64,000 nucleotides of DNA from JACDER01 sp036394915 (GTDB lineage Bacteria > Actinomycetota > Thermoleophilia > Gaiellales > Gaiellaceae), in assembly GCA_036394915.1 (NCBI GenBank), contig DASWEE010000122.1, positions 8,990 through 72,989 of the forward strand. Direction: 5' to 3'. The notes under the pieces are model-generated. The model ran no database searches, was not told where the DNA came from, and saw nothing but the letters and a program-made list of their open reading frames with translations. Below, one piece after another: positions 39,684 through 47,931 of this stretch; position 1 is the stretch's first letter; the number at the start of each line of letters is the position of its first letter. The position numbers and the translations under genes are program-made.

Positions 39684-42296
39684 TTACTTCCTGATCCTGA
39701 AGTCGACCACTTTCCGGCTCGCGGGCCCGGGAACCGTCGGGTACGCGCGCACGACGAGGTGATAGCGGCCGGGACTGAGGATCTCACCCGTGGGGGCTCG
39801 GCCGGTGAGCTGGAAGTCGAATCGGCCGGGCAGCTGGTCCCTGAGCTCGGTCAGCAAGCCGAGCCGCTTGCCTTTCTTCGTCCAGAGCGCGATCTCGAGT
39901 CGTCCGACCGGCTCGAGCTCGGGCCTGGAGCCCTTCCGGATCACCCGCCCGGCGAAGACGGTCAGCACCGTCGACGTCTCGGAAGGGTTGAAGGCGGCCG
40001 GGGAGAGGGCAACGCGGCGGAGCAGTCCGCCCCGGGGACCGGGGGCGGCAACCCAGGGGACGCGGACCGGCATGCCGCTCGAGGGCGTGATCGTGATCGC
40101 GCCCTCGAGAGCGCGCGGAATCCGGCCGGCGGTCCTGACAACCACCTTCACGCCGGCGTTCCCGTTTGCGCGAAGCACCAGCCGCCTCGGGGAGAAAGTC
40201 AGTGAGAACACCTCGCCGCCGACCGCCCCTTCCAGCCTGATTCGAAGTGGTCGGCTCGACACGTTGTGGAGAACGATCGTCCGCACGACCCGGCGGGGCT
40301 TCGACCCGACCGGTGGGAGCGCGAGCGTCGAGGGCCGGACGGAGACCTCGCCGCCGGCGGCGGCCCCGAGGTTGACGAGGCCGGCTCCTTGCGCCTCGAG
40401 CGAGTCGCCGGCCAGCGGGCGCGCCGTCCCGGTCAGGAGCCCCATCAGGTCCGACGCCGAGAGCGACGGCCGAGCCTGCGCGAGCAGGGCCGCGGCGCCC
40501 GCGATCCCGGCGGCGGCGACGCTCGTGCCGTTGACGGTGCCGAACCGTCCGGTGCCGTCCTCGTTCGTGCCGGGCTCAGCGGTCGGGATCGTCACACCCG
40601 GGCCGGCGAGGTCGGGCTTCACCCGTCCGTCGTAGGCGAGCCCGTGCGACGAGAAGTCTGCGATCCGGAGACCCGCCGCATTCAGCGCCGCGCGCGGCTT
40701 CCCGATGCTGACAGTCACGTTCTTCCCCGAGCCCATCGACGCGAGCAGCGCCTTCGCCGCCTTCTCGGGGAAGGCGACGACCGGCACGACGACGTTCTCG
40801 TCGAGGCCGAGGGCGCCGGCGGGCAGGCCGTTTCCGTAGACGAGGATCGCGTAGGCGCCTGCTCGGGCGGCGTTCTCGACCGCGACCTCGGGCGAGCTTC
40901 CCGCGGGAACGAGTGCGGCACGGCCGGCGACGATGCTGTCACCGGTCGCGTCGAAGAAGTCGGACAGGCGTGACGGCGCCGGCGTGCCGGGCGGGGATCC
41001 CTTCGGGGCGGCTCCGGTACGGGGCGCGGCGACGGCGAGGTCGAGCGGATTGTCGGGAGCGAAGGCGCCCGCGAGCGGAAGCGCGCGAGAGAGCTGGATG
41101 TCGAGCCCGACGCGGATCGCCACCCGAACCTGCCCGGTCTCCCGGCGCAGGTCGGCCGCCCCGACGGTGAGCGCGCTCCCGGCGCCTCCCGGGCCCGAGA
41201 TCGTCCCGTAGACCGGGCCCGCCGGCAGGTCGTTTCCGGCCGGCGCGACCACGAGCGTGTCGAGCGCGAGCGCACCGTCGACCGCCCGGGCCTCGGGCGC
41301 ATCGGCGAACGAGATGTACGGCTCGGCCAGTCCGATCAGCGCGATCCGGGCGGCGTCGTGGGCGTCGCCGTCACGGTTGGGGTCGCAGGCCACCTCCAGC
41401 CCGGCGATTAGCTGGTCGCTCCGCCCGTAGACCGCCCAGCCCCCTGCGTCGTCACGTTGCCAGCCGGCGACGCGAATCGGGTAGACGGTGGCCCTGGGGG
41501 CGATTCCGCGCAGGCCGTAGTCGTTGCCGCCGCCCCCGACGAGCACGCCGGCCATCTCGGTCCCGTGGCGCTCGAGGTCGGTCGGCGCGGCCGGATTCGC
41601 CTGGGCAGCCGCCGGCCCTGCTCCGCTGACGATGTCCCTGCCCGGCTCAACACGGCCCTGGAGGTACGGATGAAGCCGGTCGACGCCGGTGTCCAGCAAC
41701 GCGACCGTGACGCCACGGCCGTCGAATCCGCGCAGGGCAAGACCGGGTGGGTGGGCGGCCGCCCCAGCGGTCCGCATCGCCCTGCGCACGAGCGACGGCG
41801 ACAGCGTCGCCGGGTACCCGACCCGGACGGGATAGACGCCACGGACCTCGGGCGCGTGCTGGAGCAGGGCGATCGCCTGAGGGTCGAGCGCAGCCGAGAA
41901 GCCGTTGAGCACGCGCGTGTAGCTGAACTCGACTTGAATCTGGATGCCTCGCTGCCCGAGCCGCGACAGCAGGCCCTTTTGGGCTTCCGAGGCCTGCTGC
42001 GTCCAGCGCCGCTCCTGGTCCTCGCTCGCGCTACCCCCTGCGGCAGCGACCCGGGCGGCGAGTGACGGGGCCCTCAGGACGACGAGGCTCCACCGGTTCA
42101 CGGTCACCTTCTGCCGACCCTCGCCGACGAGGCCGATCCAGGTCGCGGCGGCGGCCGAGGCGGGCTCGGTCTTCAGCCCGTCCCTGTGACCGGCGGCGAA
42201 GAGCAGGAGGAGAGTTGCCGCCAGAGCAACGATCGCAAGGGCGCCGATCTGAGACGGCTCACGCAGCCTCCCGCGAGGCGTAAGCATCGAGCGCAA
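39684..42296 (-). CDS. Secreted subtilisin-like serine protease (S8)
   Basis: An 870-residue exported or anchored S8 protease. A hydrophobic segment (IGALAIVALAATLLLLFAAG) is followed by a propeptide-like region. The triad is Asp in VALLDTGVDRLHPYL, His in LERHGTEMAGVLVGGG and Ser in NGTSVAAAGIAGAAALL. The usual GTSMAAPHVAG is altered to GTSVAAAGIAG: the catalytic Ser remains, but the following Pro-His is lost. A PA-like insert (AALVPAGSSPEVAVENAARAGAYAILVYG) precedes the Ser. Beta-sandwich domains follow. The start overlaps tsaD's stop by 38 bases (an ATG nine bases later is possible). Confidence 0.87.
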   Translation of the reverse strand: MRSMLTPRGRLREPSQIGALAIVALAATLLLLFAAGHRDGLKTEPASAAAATWIGLVGEGRQKVTVNRWSLVVLRAPSLAARVAAAGGSASEDQERRWTQQASEAQKGLLSRLGQRGIQIQVEFSYTRVLNGFSAALDPQAIALLQHAPEVRGVYPVRVGYPATLSPSLVRRAMRTAGAAAHPPGLALRGFDGRGVTVALLDTGVDRLHPYLQGRVEPGRDIVSGAGPAAAQANPAAPTDLERHGTEMAGVLVGGGGNDYGLRGIAPRATVYPIRVAGWQRDDAGGWAVYGRSDQLIAGLEVACDPNRDGDAHDAARIALIGLAEPYISFADAPEARAVDGALALDTLVVAPAGNDLPAGPVYGTISGPGGAGSALTVGAADLRRETGQVRVAIRVGLDIQLSRALPLAGAFAPDNPLDLAVAAPRTGAAPKGSPPGTPAPSRLSDFFDATGDSIVAGRAALVPAGSSPEVAVENAARAGAYAILVYGNGLPAGALGLDENVVVPVVAFPEKAAKALLASMGSGKNVTVSIGKPRAALNAAGLRIADFSSHGLAYDGRVKPDLAGPGVTIPTAEPGTNEDGTGRFGTVNGTSVAAAGIAGAAALLAQARPSLSASDLMGLLTGTARPLAGDSLEAQGAGLVNLGAAAGGEVSVRPSTLALPPVGSKPRRVVRTIVLHNVSSRPLRIRLEGAVGGEVFSLTFSPRRLVLRANGNAGVKVVVRTAGRIPRALEGAITITPSSGMPVRVPWVAAPGPRGGLLRRVALSPAAFNPSETSTVLTVFAGRVIRKGSRPELEPVGRLEIALWTKKGKRLGLLTELRDQLPGRFDFQLTGRAPTGEILSPGRYHLVVRAYPTVPGPASRKVVDFRIRK

Positions 42297-43227
42297 GGTA
42301 GCCAGGATAGGGGACGGCCGGGGCGTATCGGGCGGCCGAGGCGATCATCGCGGCGTTGTCGCCGCAGAGCTCGAGCGGCGCGAAGGCGGCCCCGTCGAGC
42401 GAGGCCCGCAGCTCCGAGTTCGCGGCCACACCTCCGACGACGGCGACCTTCTCCGCCCCGGTGCGCTCGGCCGCCTCGAGGGTCCGCTCGACGAGCGCCC
42501 GGACGACGGCCCGCTGGTACGAGGCCGCGAGGTCGGCCTTTCGCTCTTCCAGCTCGTCTCCGAGGTCGCGAACGGCGTACAGGAGGGCCGTCTTGACGCC
42601 GGAGAAGGAGAAGTCGAGGCCGGGGACGCGGGCGACCGGGAAGGAGAAGGCGGCAGGGTCGCCGCCGGCCGCGAGCCGGTCGAGCGCCGCCCCTCCCGGG
42701 TAGCCGAGACCGAGCAGCCGTGCGCCCTTGTCGAAGGCCTCGCCGGCTGCGTCGTCGATCGTCCCGCCCAGCACCTCGAAGCCGGAGTGGTCGCGGACGT
42801 CGAGCAGCAAGGTGTGCCCTCCGCTTGCGAGCAGGCACAGAAACGGTGGGTCAAGCGGATTGGGCGGGAGGTAGAGCGAGGCCACGTGCCCCTGGAGGTG
42901 GTCGACCGGAACGAGCGGGAGGCGCCTCGCCCACGCGAGCGCTTTGGCTGCGCTGAGCCCGACGAGGAGCGCTCCGACAAGCCCCGGTCCGCGCGTGACC
43001 GCGACCTGCTCCACGTCCTCGAGCGTCGCCCTCGCCTGGCCGAGGGTCTCGCGCAAGACCGGCAGGACGAGCTCGAGGTGACGGCGCGAGGCGATCTCGG
43101 GCACGACTCCGCCGAAGCGCGCGTGGAGATCGGCCTGGGAGGAGACGACGCTGGAGAGGATTAGTCCTTCGCCGGTGACGAGCGCGGCCGCAGTCTCGTC
43201 ACAGGAGGTTTCTAGCGCCAGGATCAA
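42259..43227 (-). CDS. tsaD: tRNA N6-adenosine threonylcarbamoyltransferase TsaD
   Basis: A 322-residue ASKHA-fold enzyme that transfers the threonylcarbamoyl group onto A37 of ANN-decoding tRNAs. The start is a TTG forming a TTGA overlap with rimI's stop. The opening LILALETSCDETAAALV, the metal-binding HLQGH within PVDHLQGHVASLYL, LLASGGHTLLL, DAAGEAFDKGARLLGLGYPGG, and GGVAANSELR with the final GDNAAMIASAA are all intact. It is part of the contiguous tsaE-tsaB-rimI-tsaD set; a TsaC partner is not in the window. Confidence 0.96.
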   Translation of the reverse strand: MILALETSCDETAAALVTGEGLILSSVVSSQADLHARFGGVVPEIASRRHLELVLPVLRETLGQARATLEDVEQVAVTRGPGLVGALLVGLSAAKALAWARRLPLVPVDHLQGHVASLYLPPNPLDPPFLCLLASGGHTLLLDVRDHSGFEVLGGTIDDAAGEAFDKGARLLGLGYPGGAALDRLAAGGDPAAFSFPVARVPGLDFSFSGVKTALLYAVRDLGDELEERKADLAASYQRAVVRALVERTLEAAERTGAEKVAVVGGVAANSELRASLDGAAFAPLELCGDNAAMIASAARYAPAVPYPGYLALDAYASREAA

Positions 43228-43691
43228 GAAGCGACCCGATCCCCAACCGGGTCTTTCCACATGATCAGAGCGTCCTCGCGATTGTCGGTGTAGTAGCCGC
43301 GCCGCACACCGCGCCCCCGGAAGCCGAGGCGCTCGTAGAGCTTGATCGCGCCCTTGTTCGAGATCCGCACCTCGAGCGTGTACCCGCGGCGGTCGTCCCC
43401 CGCGGTGATGTCGAACAGCTGCTCCAGCATCAGCGTCGCGATCCCACGGCGCTGGTAGCGTGGCTCGACGGCGATGTTCATCACGTGCCAGGCGTCGACG
43501 TAGCGGGCGATGATCAGGTATCCGATCAGGACGCCCGTCTCCTCGTCGAAGGCTCCGAGGCAGATCGACGATTGCTTGGCCAGCTCGCTGGCGAACATCG
43601 AACGCGACCACGGCGTCGGGTACGAACGCCGCTCGATCTCCTCGATCGCGCCGAGGTCGCCGAGCTTGAGCCGGCGGAAGAGGATCGTCAT
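43224..43691 (-). CDS. rimI: Ribosomal-protein-alanine N-acetyltransferase RimI
   Basis: A 155-residue GNAT enzyme embedded in the tsa operon, with ATGA coupling to tsaB. Features are FRRLKLGDLGAIEEIERRSYPTPWSRSMF, AWHVMNIAVEPRYQRRGIATLMLEQL (acetyl-CoA loop) and YTLEVRISNKGAIKLYERLGFRGRGVRRGYY. RimI acetylates the N-terminal alanine of ribosomal protein S18 in Escherichia coli. The tsaB-rimI-tsaD arrangement is conserved across Actinomycetota. Confidence 0.93.
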   Translation of the reverse strand: MTILFRRLKLGDLGAIEEIERRSYPTPWSRSMFASELAKQSSICLGAFDEETGVLIGYLIIARYVDAWHVMNIAVEPRYQRRGIATLMLEQLFDITAGDDRRGYTLEVRISNKGAIKLYERLGFRGRGVRRGYYTDNREDALIMWKDPVGDRVAS

Positions 43692-44434
43692 CGTGCCGCC
43701 CTCGCCTCGGCATCCGGGATGCGCAGGTAGACGGGCTCGACGTCGTCGGCCGCGCCGAACTCGCGCGCGAGCGCCGCGTGATGCCGCGCCCACGGAAGGT
43801 GCAGGGCGCTGTCGTCGGGCGGCACCTCGGCTCCCTTCCCCTCCAGGAGCAGGCGGTACCGGATTGCCCCGTCACCCACGCAGACGGTGCCGGGCTCGAG
43901 CTCGAGCCCCTCAGGTGGAATGCAGATCGGTGCTGACCGCGCTCGCTCGCGTTCATGGGGCGCCGCCGGCGGTGCGAGGCCGGAGGGGATAGTGCTCGGC
44001 ACAGACCCAGAAGGCATCGGGCCGCCGGCGGCGTCAGGCGGCGGCGCAGCGGGGCTGCGCCCCGCGGAGCCGTCGCCGGCCAGGAGGGCGAGCGTGAAGA
44101 CCTCCTTCCGCTTGGCGTCGATCACGGGCATCGCCCCAGGGGCTCCGGCCGCGAGCGCGTCGAGCGTCGAGACACCCGCGACGGGGATCGAGAGCGAGAA
44201 CGCGAGCCCGCGCGCCGCGGCCAGCCCGATCCGGATCCCTGTGAAGCTCCCCGGCCCGGTTCCGACCGCGAGCCGCGAGAGCTCGCCCTGTTCGATCCCG
44301 TTCTCCCGCAGCAGCTCGTCCGCGTCCGCGAGGACGCGGACGGCCGTCGAGAGGCGCTCTCCCAGCGTGTCGCCGTCGCGCACGAGCGCGACCGTGGCAA
44401 CCGCCGTGGACGTGTCAAATGCGAGCGTCAGCAT
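43688..44434 (-). CDS. tsaB: TsaB, with an in-frame repeat-derived insertion
   Basis: A 248-residue partner of TsaD. The ASKHA N-lobe is clear: LTLAFDTSTAVATVALVRDG, LSRLAVGTGPGSFTGIRIGLAAARGLAFSLSIPV and MPVIDAKRKEVFTLAL. After LLAGDGS (about residue 122) a Pro/Ala-rich segment of about 40 residues follows (containing GSVPSTIPSGLAPPAAP) that has no counterpart in usual 210-230-residue TsaB proteins. It is encoded by a dispersed repeat also found in the uracil-DNA glycosylase gene. Normal sequence resumes at LELEPGTVCVGDGA. The insertion falls near the less conserved C-lobe, so function is probably kept. Confidence 0.9.
   Translation of the reverse strand: MLTLAFDTSTAVATVALVRDGDTLGERLSTAVRVLADADELLRENGIEQGELSRLAVGTGPGSFTGIRIGLAAARGLAFSLSIPVAGVSTLDALAAGAPGAMPVIDAKRKEVFTLALLAGDGSAGRSPAAPPPDAAGGPMPSGSVPSTIPSGLAPPAAPHERERARSAPICIPPEGLELEPGTVCVGDGAIRYRLLLEGKGAEVPPDDSALHLPWARHHAALAREFGAADDVEPVYLRIPDAEARAAR
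43956..44040 (+). repeat. In-frame palindrome-rich repeat, copy C1 (inside tsaB)
   Basis: This stretch aligns with 45971-46055 (copy C2). The shared core includes GGCCGGAGGGGATAGTGCT followed by C/T, then GGCACAGACCC, and a matching GCGGCGTCAGG end. On the reverse strand both encode the same peptide phrase GSVPSTIPSG in the reading frame of their host gene. Beyond 44040 this copy continues with its own GC-rich inverted sequence (about 44047-44072). Confidence 0.8.
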
Positions 44435-44873
44435 CCGCGTAGATCGTGTCCAGCAGGGACGGCTCCTGGCTCGAAAACACGATCGCCCTATGGCTCGGGT
44501 CGACGTGCCGCAAACGCACCTCGGCGCGGGCGCGCGGCAGCGTCGAGGCGCCCGCTTCGGGCCACTCGACGAAGCAGACCGCATCGTCGAAATACGGCTC
44601 GAGATCGCCCCACTCGGCGGGCGAGACGCCCTCGAAACGGTAGAGATCGAGGTGCGACACGTCGACCGAGCCACGGTAGCGGTTGCCGACGGTGTAGGTC
44701 GGGCTCGTGACCGCCCCCGTCACGCCAAGCGCGTGGGCCGCGCCCCGGACGAAGGTCGTCTTGCCCACGCCGAGCTCGCCGGAGACGGTGACGAGGTCAC
44801 CGGGCTCCAGCAGCGCGGCGAGCCGGGCGGCGATCGCCTCGGTCTCCGCCGGGGAGGAAGAGCTGAGTTGCAT
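44415..44873 (-). CDS. tsaE: tRNA threonylcarbamoyladenosine biosynthesis ATPase TsaE
   Basis: A 152-residue P-loop ATPase needed for multiple turnover of the TsaBD complex. Walker A is SGELGVGKTTFVRGAAHALG (a little before residue 40), followed by SPTYTVGNRY and the Walker B-like DVSHLDLYRF and CFVEWPEAG. The ATG at 44873 is preceded by a GC-rich hairpin region and opens the tsaE-tsaB-rimI-tsaD operon; its 3' end overlaps tsaB by 20 bases. Confidence 0.94.
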   Translation of the reverse strand: MQLSSSSPAETEAIAARLAALLEPGDLVTVSGELGVGKTTFVRGAAHALGVTGAVTSPTYTVGNRYRGSVDVSHLDLYRFEGVSPAEWGDLEPYFDDAVCFVEWPEAGASTLPRARAEVRLRHVDPSHRAIVFSSQEPSLLDTIYADADARI

Positions 44874-44919
44874 GCGTTCCACGCTACCCGGCCGGGTTAG
44901 GATCGCGTCGCAAAACGCA

Positions 44920-44977
44920 GCGGCCCGGCAAAGCCGGGCCGCGCTCCCTTCGAGGGGGAAACTCCGTTTCCCCCTCG
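44920..44977. repeat. Tandem hairpins including GGGGGAAAC/GTTTCCCCC copy A4
   Basis: Two perfect hairpins stand side by side. GCGGCCCGGC, AAA, GCCGGGCCGC fills 44920-44942. CGAGGGGGAAAC, a three-base loop and GTTTCCCCCTCG fills 44951-44977, followed by AGCTCCCCCTT. The second is the fourth copy of the hairpin seen at 26990, 32574 and 32698. It lies in the region between tsaE and the truncated SnoaL-like frame, and may mark the breakpoint that removed that gene's 5' end. Confidence 0.75.
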
Positions 44978-45004
44978 AGCTCCCCCTTCCTTCGAGTGAT
45001 GTGA

Positions 45005-45328
45005 GTCTGTGGTACCGGAGAGAAGTCTCACGGCATCGACGAGATCGTCGCGGCATTCCAGAATTGGGAGAGCGGTTTCCCCGACATGGAGATCACGACG
45101 CTGAGCATCGTCGCCACCGACCAGGGCGCGGCCAGTGAGTTCATCGGGCGCGGGACGCAGGACGGCGCCCTGGGTGAGATCCCGCCGACCCACAAGAAGG
45201 TCGACGAGCACTTCGCGATCATCGCGGAGATCGAGAACGGGAAGATCACCGGCTTCCGCGAGTACTACGACGCGATGACGATGATGGCTCAGCTCGGGCT
45301 CGTGCCGGAGCCGGCCCAGGCGACCTAG
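45005..45328 (+). pseudogene. 5'-truncated SnoaL/NTF2-like ester-cyclase remnant
   Basis: The open frame from 45005 reads ...EKSHGIDEIVAAFQNWESGFPD followed by MEITTLSIVATDQGAASEFI, then LGEIPPTHKKVDEHFAIIAEIENGKITGFREYYD. This is the C-terminal two-thirds of a SnoaL-like polyketide-cyclase/NTF2 fold. The usual N-terminal helix with its conserved start is missing; the frame is blocked by TGA at 45002 just after repeat copy A4. The ATG at 45086 could still yield an 80-residue fragment. Its 3' end overlaps the convergent glycosylase gene by four bases. Confidence 0.6.
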
Positions 45329-46212
45329 AACAGTCCCAGCTGAACGGCCGGCTCGGGCGTCGCGGCCGGTGGTTCCTCGACGAGAACTTCGGGCACCGGC
45401 TCACTCGCCCGGCCGATCAGCTCCGGGATCCGGCGGAAGTCCTCCTCGAGGACGTTCAGCATCGCGGGCGTGTAGAGCGCGGCCGCGGGGTGGTAGAGCG
45501 GGTACAGGAGGACGTCGCGCCCGCCGATCGTCGTCGGCTGCTCCTGCCCGTGGACGCGGGTGATCCCGGTCGACTTGCCGGAGAGGAGCTTGGTCGCGAA
45601 GTTGCCGAGTGTCGCGACGACGCGCGGCTGGATGAGAGCGACCTGGCGGAAGAGATGCCCTTCGCAGGCTTGGATCTCGTCCGGCATCGGGTCGCGGTTG
45701 CCCGGAGGCCTGCACTTCAAGGTGTTCGCGATGTAGACGTCGGCACGCGACAGGCCGATTCCCGCGAGCAGCTTGTCGAGCAGCTTCCCCGCCTGGCCGA
45801 CGAATGGGAAGCCCTGCTTGTCCTCGTGGAAGCCGGGCGCCTCGCCCACGAACATCAGGTCGGCCTTTGGATTGCCGACGCCGAACACGACCTGCGTCCG
45901 CGTCTCAGCCAGCCGGCAGCGCGTGCAGCCGGCGGTCTCCGCCGCATAGGCCTCTAGCTCCCGCGTGTCCTGGGGCGCCGCTGCGGGTGCGGGGCCGGAG
46001 GGGATAGTGCTTGGCACAGACCCGTAAGGCACCGTGCCGGCAGCGGCGTCAGGCTCCGCAGAGCCCGGCTTGCCGGGCTCTGCCGTATCTAAGACTTCAA
46101 AATCGGCGCGAGAGGGCTTGCCCTCTCCGCGTCGATTTGGAGCCGGGCTCCGCCCGGAATCGTTCGACGACGGCCAGGGCGCGCGGTCAGTGCCCGCAGC
46201 CACAGCTTCCAC
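45325..46212 (-). CDS. Type-4 uracil-DNA glycosylase (Fe-S) with repeat-encoded N-terminal extension
   Basis: A 295-residue enzyme removing uracil from DNA. The catalytic domain starts near residue 85. CTRCRLAETRTQVVFGVGNPKADLMFVGEAPG provides two cluster cysteines and motif A, and FVGQAGKLLDKLLAGIGLSR leads to NTLKCRPPGNRDP. ACEGHLFRQV supplies another Cys, and YPLYHPAAAL is the leucine-loop motif. Residues of about 19-80 (GRSPAPNRRGEGKPSRADFE ... GSVPSTIPSGPAPAAAP) come from repeat copy C2; without them the size fits the usual 200-230. The start codon may have been altered by the insertion; I use ATG 46212, inside the fmdB-like gene. Confidence 0.88.
   Translation of the reverse strand: MEAVAAGTDRAPWPSSNDSGRSPAPNRRGEGKPSRADFEVLDTAEPGKPGSAEPDAAAGTVPYGSVPSTIPSGPAPAAAPQDTRELEAYAAETAGCTRCRLAETRTQVVFGVGNPKADLMFVGEAPGFHEDKQGFPFVGQAGKLLDKLLAGIGLSRADVYIANTLKCRPPGNRDPMPDEIQACEGHLFRQVALIQPRVVATLGNFATKLLSGKSTGITRVHGQEQPTTIGGRDVLLYPLYHPAAALYTPAMLNVLEEDFRRIPELIGRASEPVPEVLVEEPPAATPEPAVQLGLF
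45971..46157 (+). repeat. In-frame palindrome-rich repeat, copy C2 (inside uracil-DNA glycosylase gene)
   Basis: A 187-base element. Positions 46029-46157 match 49415-49543 on the opposite strand over 129 bases without gaps and with about ten mismatches. Its first part matches copy C1 in tsaB. Three palindromes are visible: GCAGAGCCCGGC-TT-GCCGGGCTCTGC (46058-46083), an imperfect 38-base inverted repeat centred on AGAGGGCTTGCCCTCT (about 46100-46138), and CCGGGC-TCC-GCCCGG (46143-46157). It stays open in the host frame for more than 60 codons. Confidence 0.9.
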
Positions 46213-46405
46213 CGCAACAACCGCCTCCTGCCGCCGACTCGCCGAAGCTGGGCTGTGCGGCGGTGCCGTGAGCCGCGAAGACGGAGAACTGCTTGCGCAC
46301 GTTCGACGCCTCGCAGTCGGGGCAAGGCGGATCCGCCTCGGACAACCCGACGAGCTCCTCGAAGTGCGACTCGCATTCCATGCACACGTACTCGTAGATC
46401 GGCAT
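46187..46405 (-). CDS. FmdB-type zinc ribbon protein
   Basis: A 72-residue protein with the FmdB regulatory-protein zinc ribbon: MPIYEYVCMECESHFEELV and ADPPCPDCEASNVRKQFSVF give the CxxC pair on each side. The tail GGGCCGGSCGCGH adds five more Cys plus His, common in this family and possibly a second metal site. The function is not established. It overlaps the start of the glycosylase gene by 26 bases. Confidence 0.85.
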   Translation of the reverse strand: MPIYEYVCMECESHFEELVGLSEADPPCPDCEASNVRKQFSVFAAHGTAAQPSFGESAAGGGCCGGSCGCGH

Positions 46406-46501
46406 CGCCTCGGCAGTCTAGGCCCGCGCCCGGACGCAACGCAAATGGCCCTCGATACACTTCGATCCGCGCCCGGTATCCGCTACGGAACTGGAGCAAC
46501 C

Positions 46502-47170
46502 GTGATTGACAACATCCACGTCATCGGCGCCGGCCGCGTCGGCTCGGCGGTCTCCGCCCGGCTCGCAGAGCGGGGCGTCGAGCTGCGCGACGACGCCGAG
46601 GTCGTGCTCCTCTGCGTCCCCGACTCGGCGATCGCGGAGGTCGCGCGGGAGATCGCGCTCGGCCCCTGGGTCGCCCACGTCAGCGGCGGAACTCCGCTGT
46701 TCGCGCTCGAGCCACACACGCGCCGCTTCGGAGTCCACCCGCTGCAGACGTTCACCCGCGCGCGCGGGCCGGAACAGCTCGACGGAGCCTGGGCGGCCGT
46801 CACCGCCGAGACCGAGGAGGCCCGGGCGCTGGGATTCGAGCTCGCCGAGATCCTCAGCCTCCGTCCGTTCGAGCTCGACGAGGAGGACCGGGCGATCTAC
46901 CACGCAGGCGCTGCGATCGCGTCGAACTACCTCGTCACGCTCTACCGGGCCGCGTCCGAGCTGGTCGAGGCCGCCGGGGCTCCGGCGGAGGCACTCGAGC
47001 CGCTGATGCGACGCACGATCGACAACGAGTTCGAGCTCACCGGCCCGATCGCGCGCGGCGACTGGGAGACCGTCGAGCGGCATCTCGAGTCGATCCGGGC
47101 GCGGCGGCCGCAGCTCGAGCCGCTGTACCGGATCCTGGCCGACGCGACCGAGGCCTTGGCGGTCCGATGA
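46502..47170 (+). CDS. Rossmann/DUF2520 oxidoreductase upstream of panC
   Basis: A 222-residue protein (GTG start). An N-terminal NAD(P)-binding motif IHVIGAGRVGSAVSARLAERG leads through DDAEVVLLCVPDSAIAEVAREIA and HVSGGTPLFALEPHTRRFGVHPLQTFT. The helical C-domain (YHAGAAIASNYLVTLYRAASELVEAAG) is DUF2520. Proteins of this type commonly precede panC and may substitute for ketopantoate reductase (PanE), completing pantoate synthesis; that role is inferred from synteny. It joins panC by an ATGA overlap. Confidence 0.85.
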   Translation: MIDNIHVIGAGRVGSAVSARLAERGVELRDDAEVVLLCVPDSAIAEVAREIALGPWVAHVSGGTPLFALEPHTRRFGVHPLQTFTRARGPEQLDGAWAAVTAETEEARALGFELAEILSLRPFELDEEDRAIYHAGAAIASNYLVTLYRAASELVEAAGAPAEALEPLMRRTIDNEFELTGPIARGDWETVERHLESIRARRPQLEPLYRILADATEALAVR

Positions 47171-47931
47171 AGACGCTGCGAACGATCGCGGAGATGAGGT
47201 CGGCTCCGACGGAGGGAACGATCGGGTTCGTCCCGACGATGGGCGCCTTCCACGAGGGACATCTCTCGCTCTTCCACGCCGCACGCGACAAGAACGACGT
47301 CGTCGTCGCAAGCCTGTTCGTGAACCCGGCCCAGTTCGGCCCCAGAGAAGACCTGGGCAAGTACCCGCGCGACGAGGAGCGCGACGCGCGGCTGGCCGAG
47401 GAGGCAGGTGTCGACTACCTGTTCGCGCCTTCGCCGGAGGAGATCTACCCGCCGGGCTTTCAGACCTGGGTCGAGGTCGAAGAGCTCTCCCGGCCGCTCG
47501 AGGGCTCGCTCCGGCCCGGCCATTTTCGCGGCGCCGCGACCGTCTGCCTCAAGCTCTTCAACATCGTCCGGCCCGACCGCGCTTACTTCGGCCAGAAGGA
47601 CGCGCAGCAGGCGGCCGTGGTCAAGCGGATGGTCCGCGACCTGAACGTCCCGCTCGAGATCCGCGTCCTCCCGACCGTCCGCGACGACGACGGGCTCGCG
47701 CTCTCGTCCCGGAACGCCTACCTGTCGCCCGAGGAGCGCGAGGCCGCTATCGCCCTGCCCAGGGCCTTGCAGACCAAGGACCCGGAGGCCGCCCGGGCGC
47801 TGCTCGGCGGGCTCGACGTCGACTACGTCGAGGTCGCCGACTTCGAGCCCCGCGTGCTTGCAGCCGCGGTCCGCGTCGGCACTACCCGTCTGATCGACAA
47901 CGTCGTCCTCGAGGAAGGAGACGCACCATGA
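47167..47931 (+). CDS. panC: Pantothenate synthetase
   Basis: A 254-residue enzyme that ligates pantoate and beta-alanine using ATP. The HIGH-like motif is PTMGAFHEGHLSLFHAAR, followed by NPAQFGPREDLGKYPRDEERD, GHFRGAATVCLKLFNIVRPDRAYFGQKDAQQ, and the KMSKS-like ALSSRNAYLSPEER. It is slightly shorter than the common 280 residues because the C-terminal dimer region is compact. It is the middle gene of the DUF2520-panC-panB operon, with four-base overlaps on both sides. Confidence 0.95.
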   Translation: MKTLRTIAEMRSAPTEGTIGFVPTMGAFHEGHLSLFHAARDKNDVVVASLFVNPAQFGPREDLGKYPRDEERDARLAEEAGVDYLFAPSPEEIYPPGFQTWVEVEELSRPLEGSLRPGHFRGAATVCLKLFNIVRPDRAYFGQKDAQQAAVVKRMVRDLNVPLEIRVLPTVRDDDGLALSSRNAYLSPEEREAAIALPRALQTKDPEAARALLGGLDVDYVEVADFEPRVLAAAVRVGTTRLIDNVVLEEGDAP

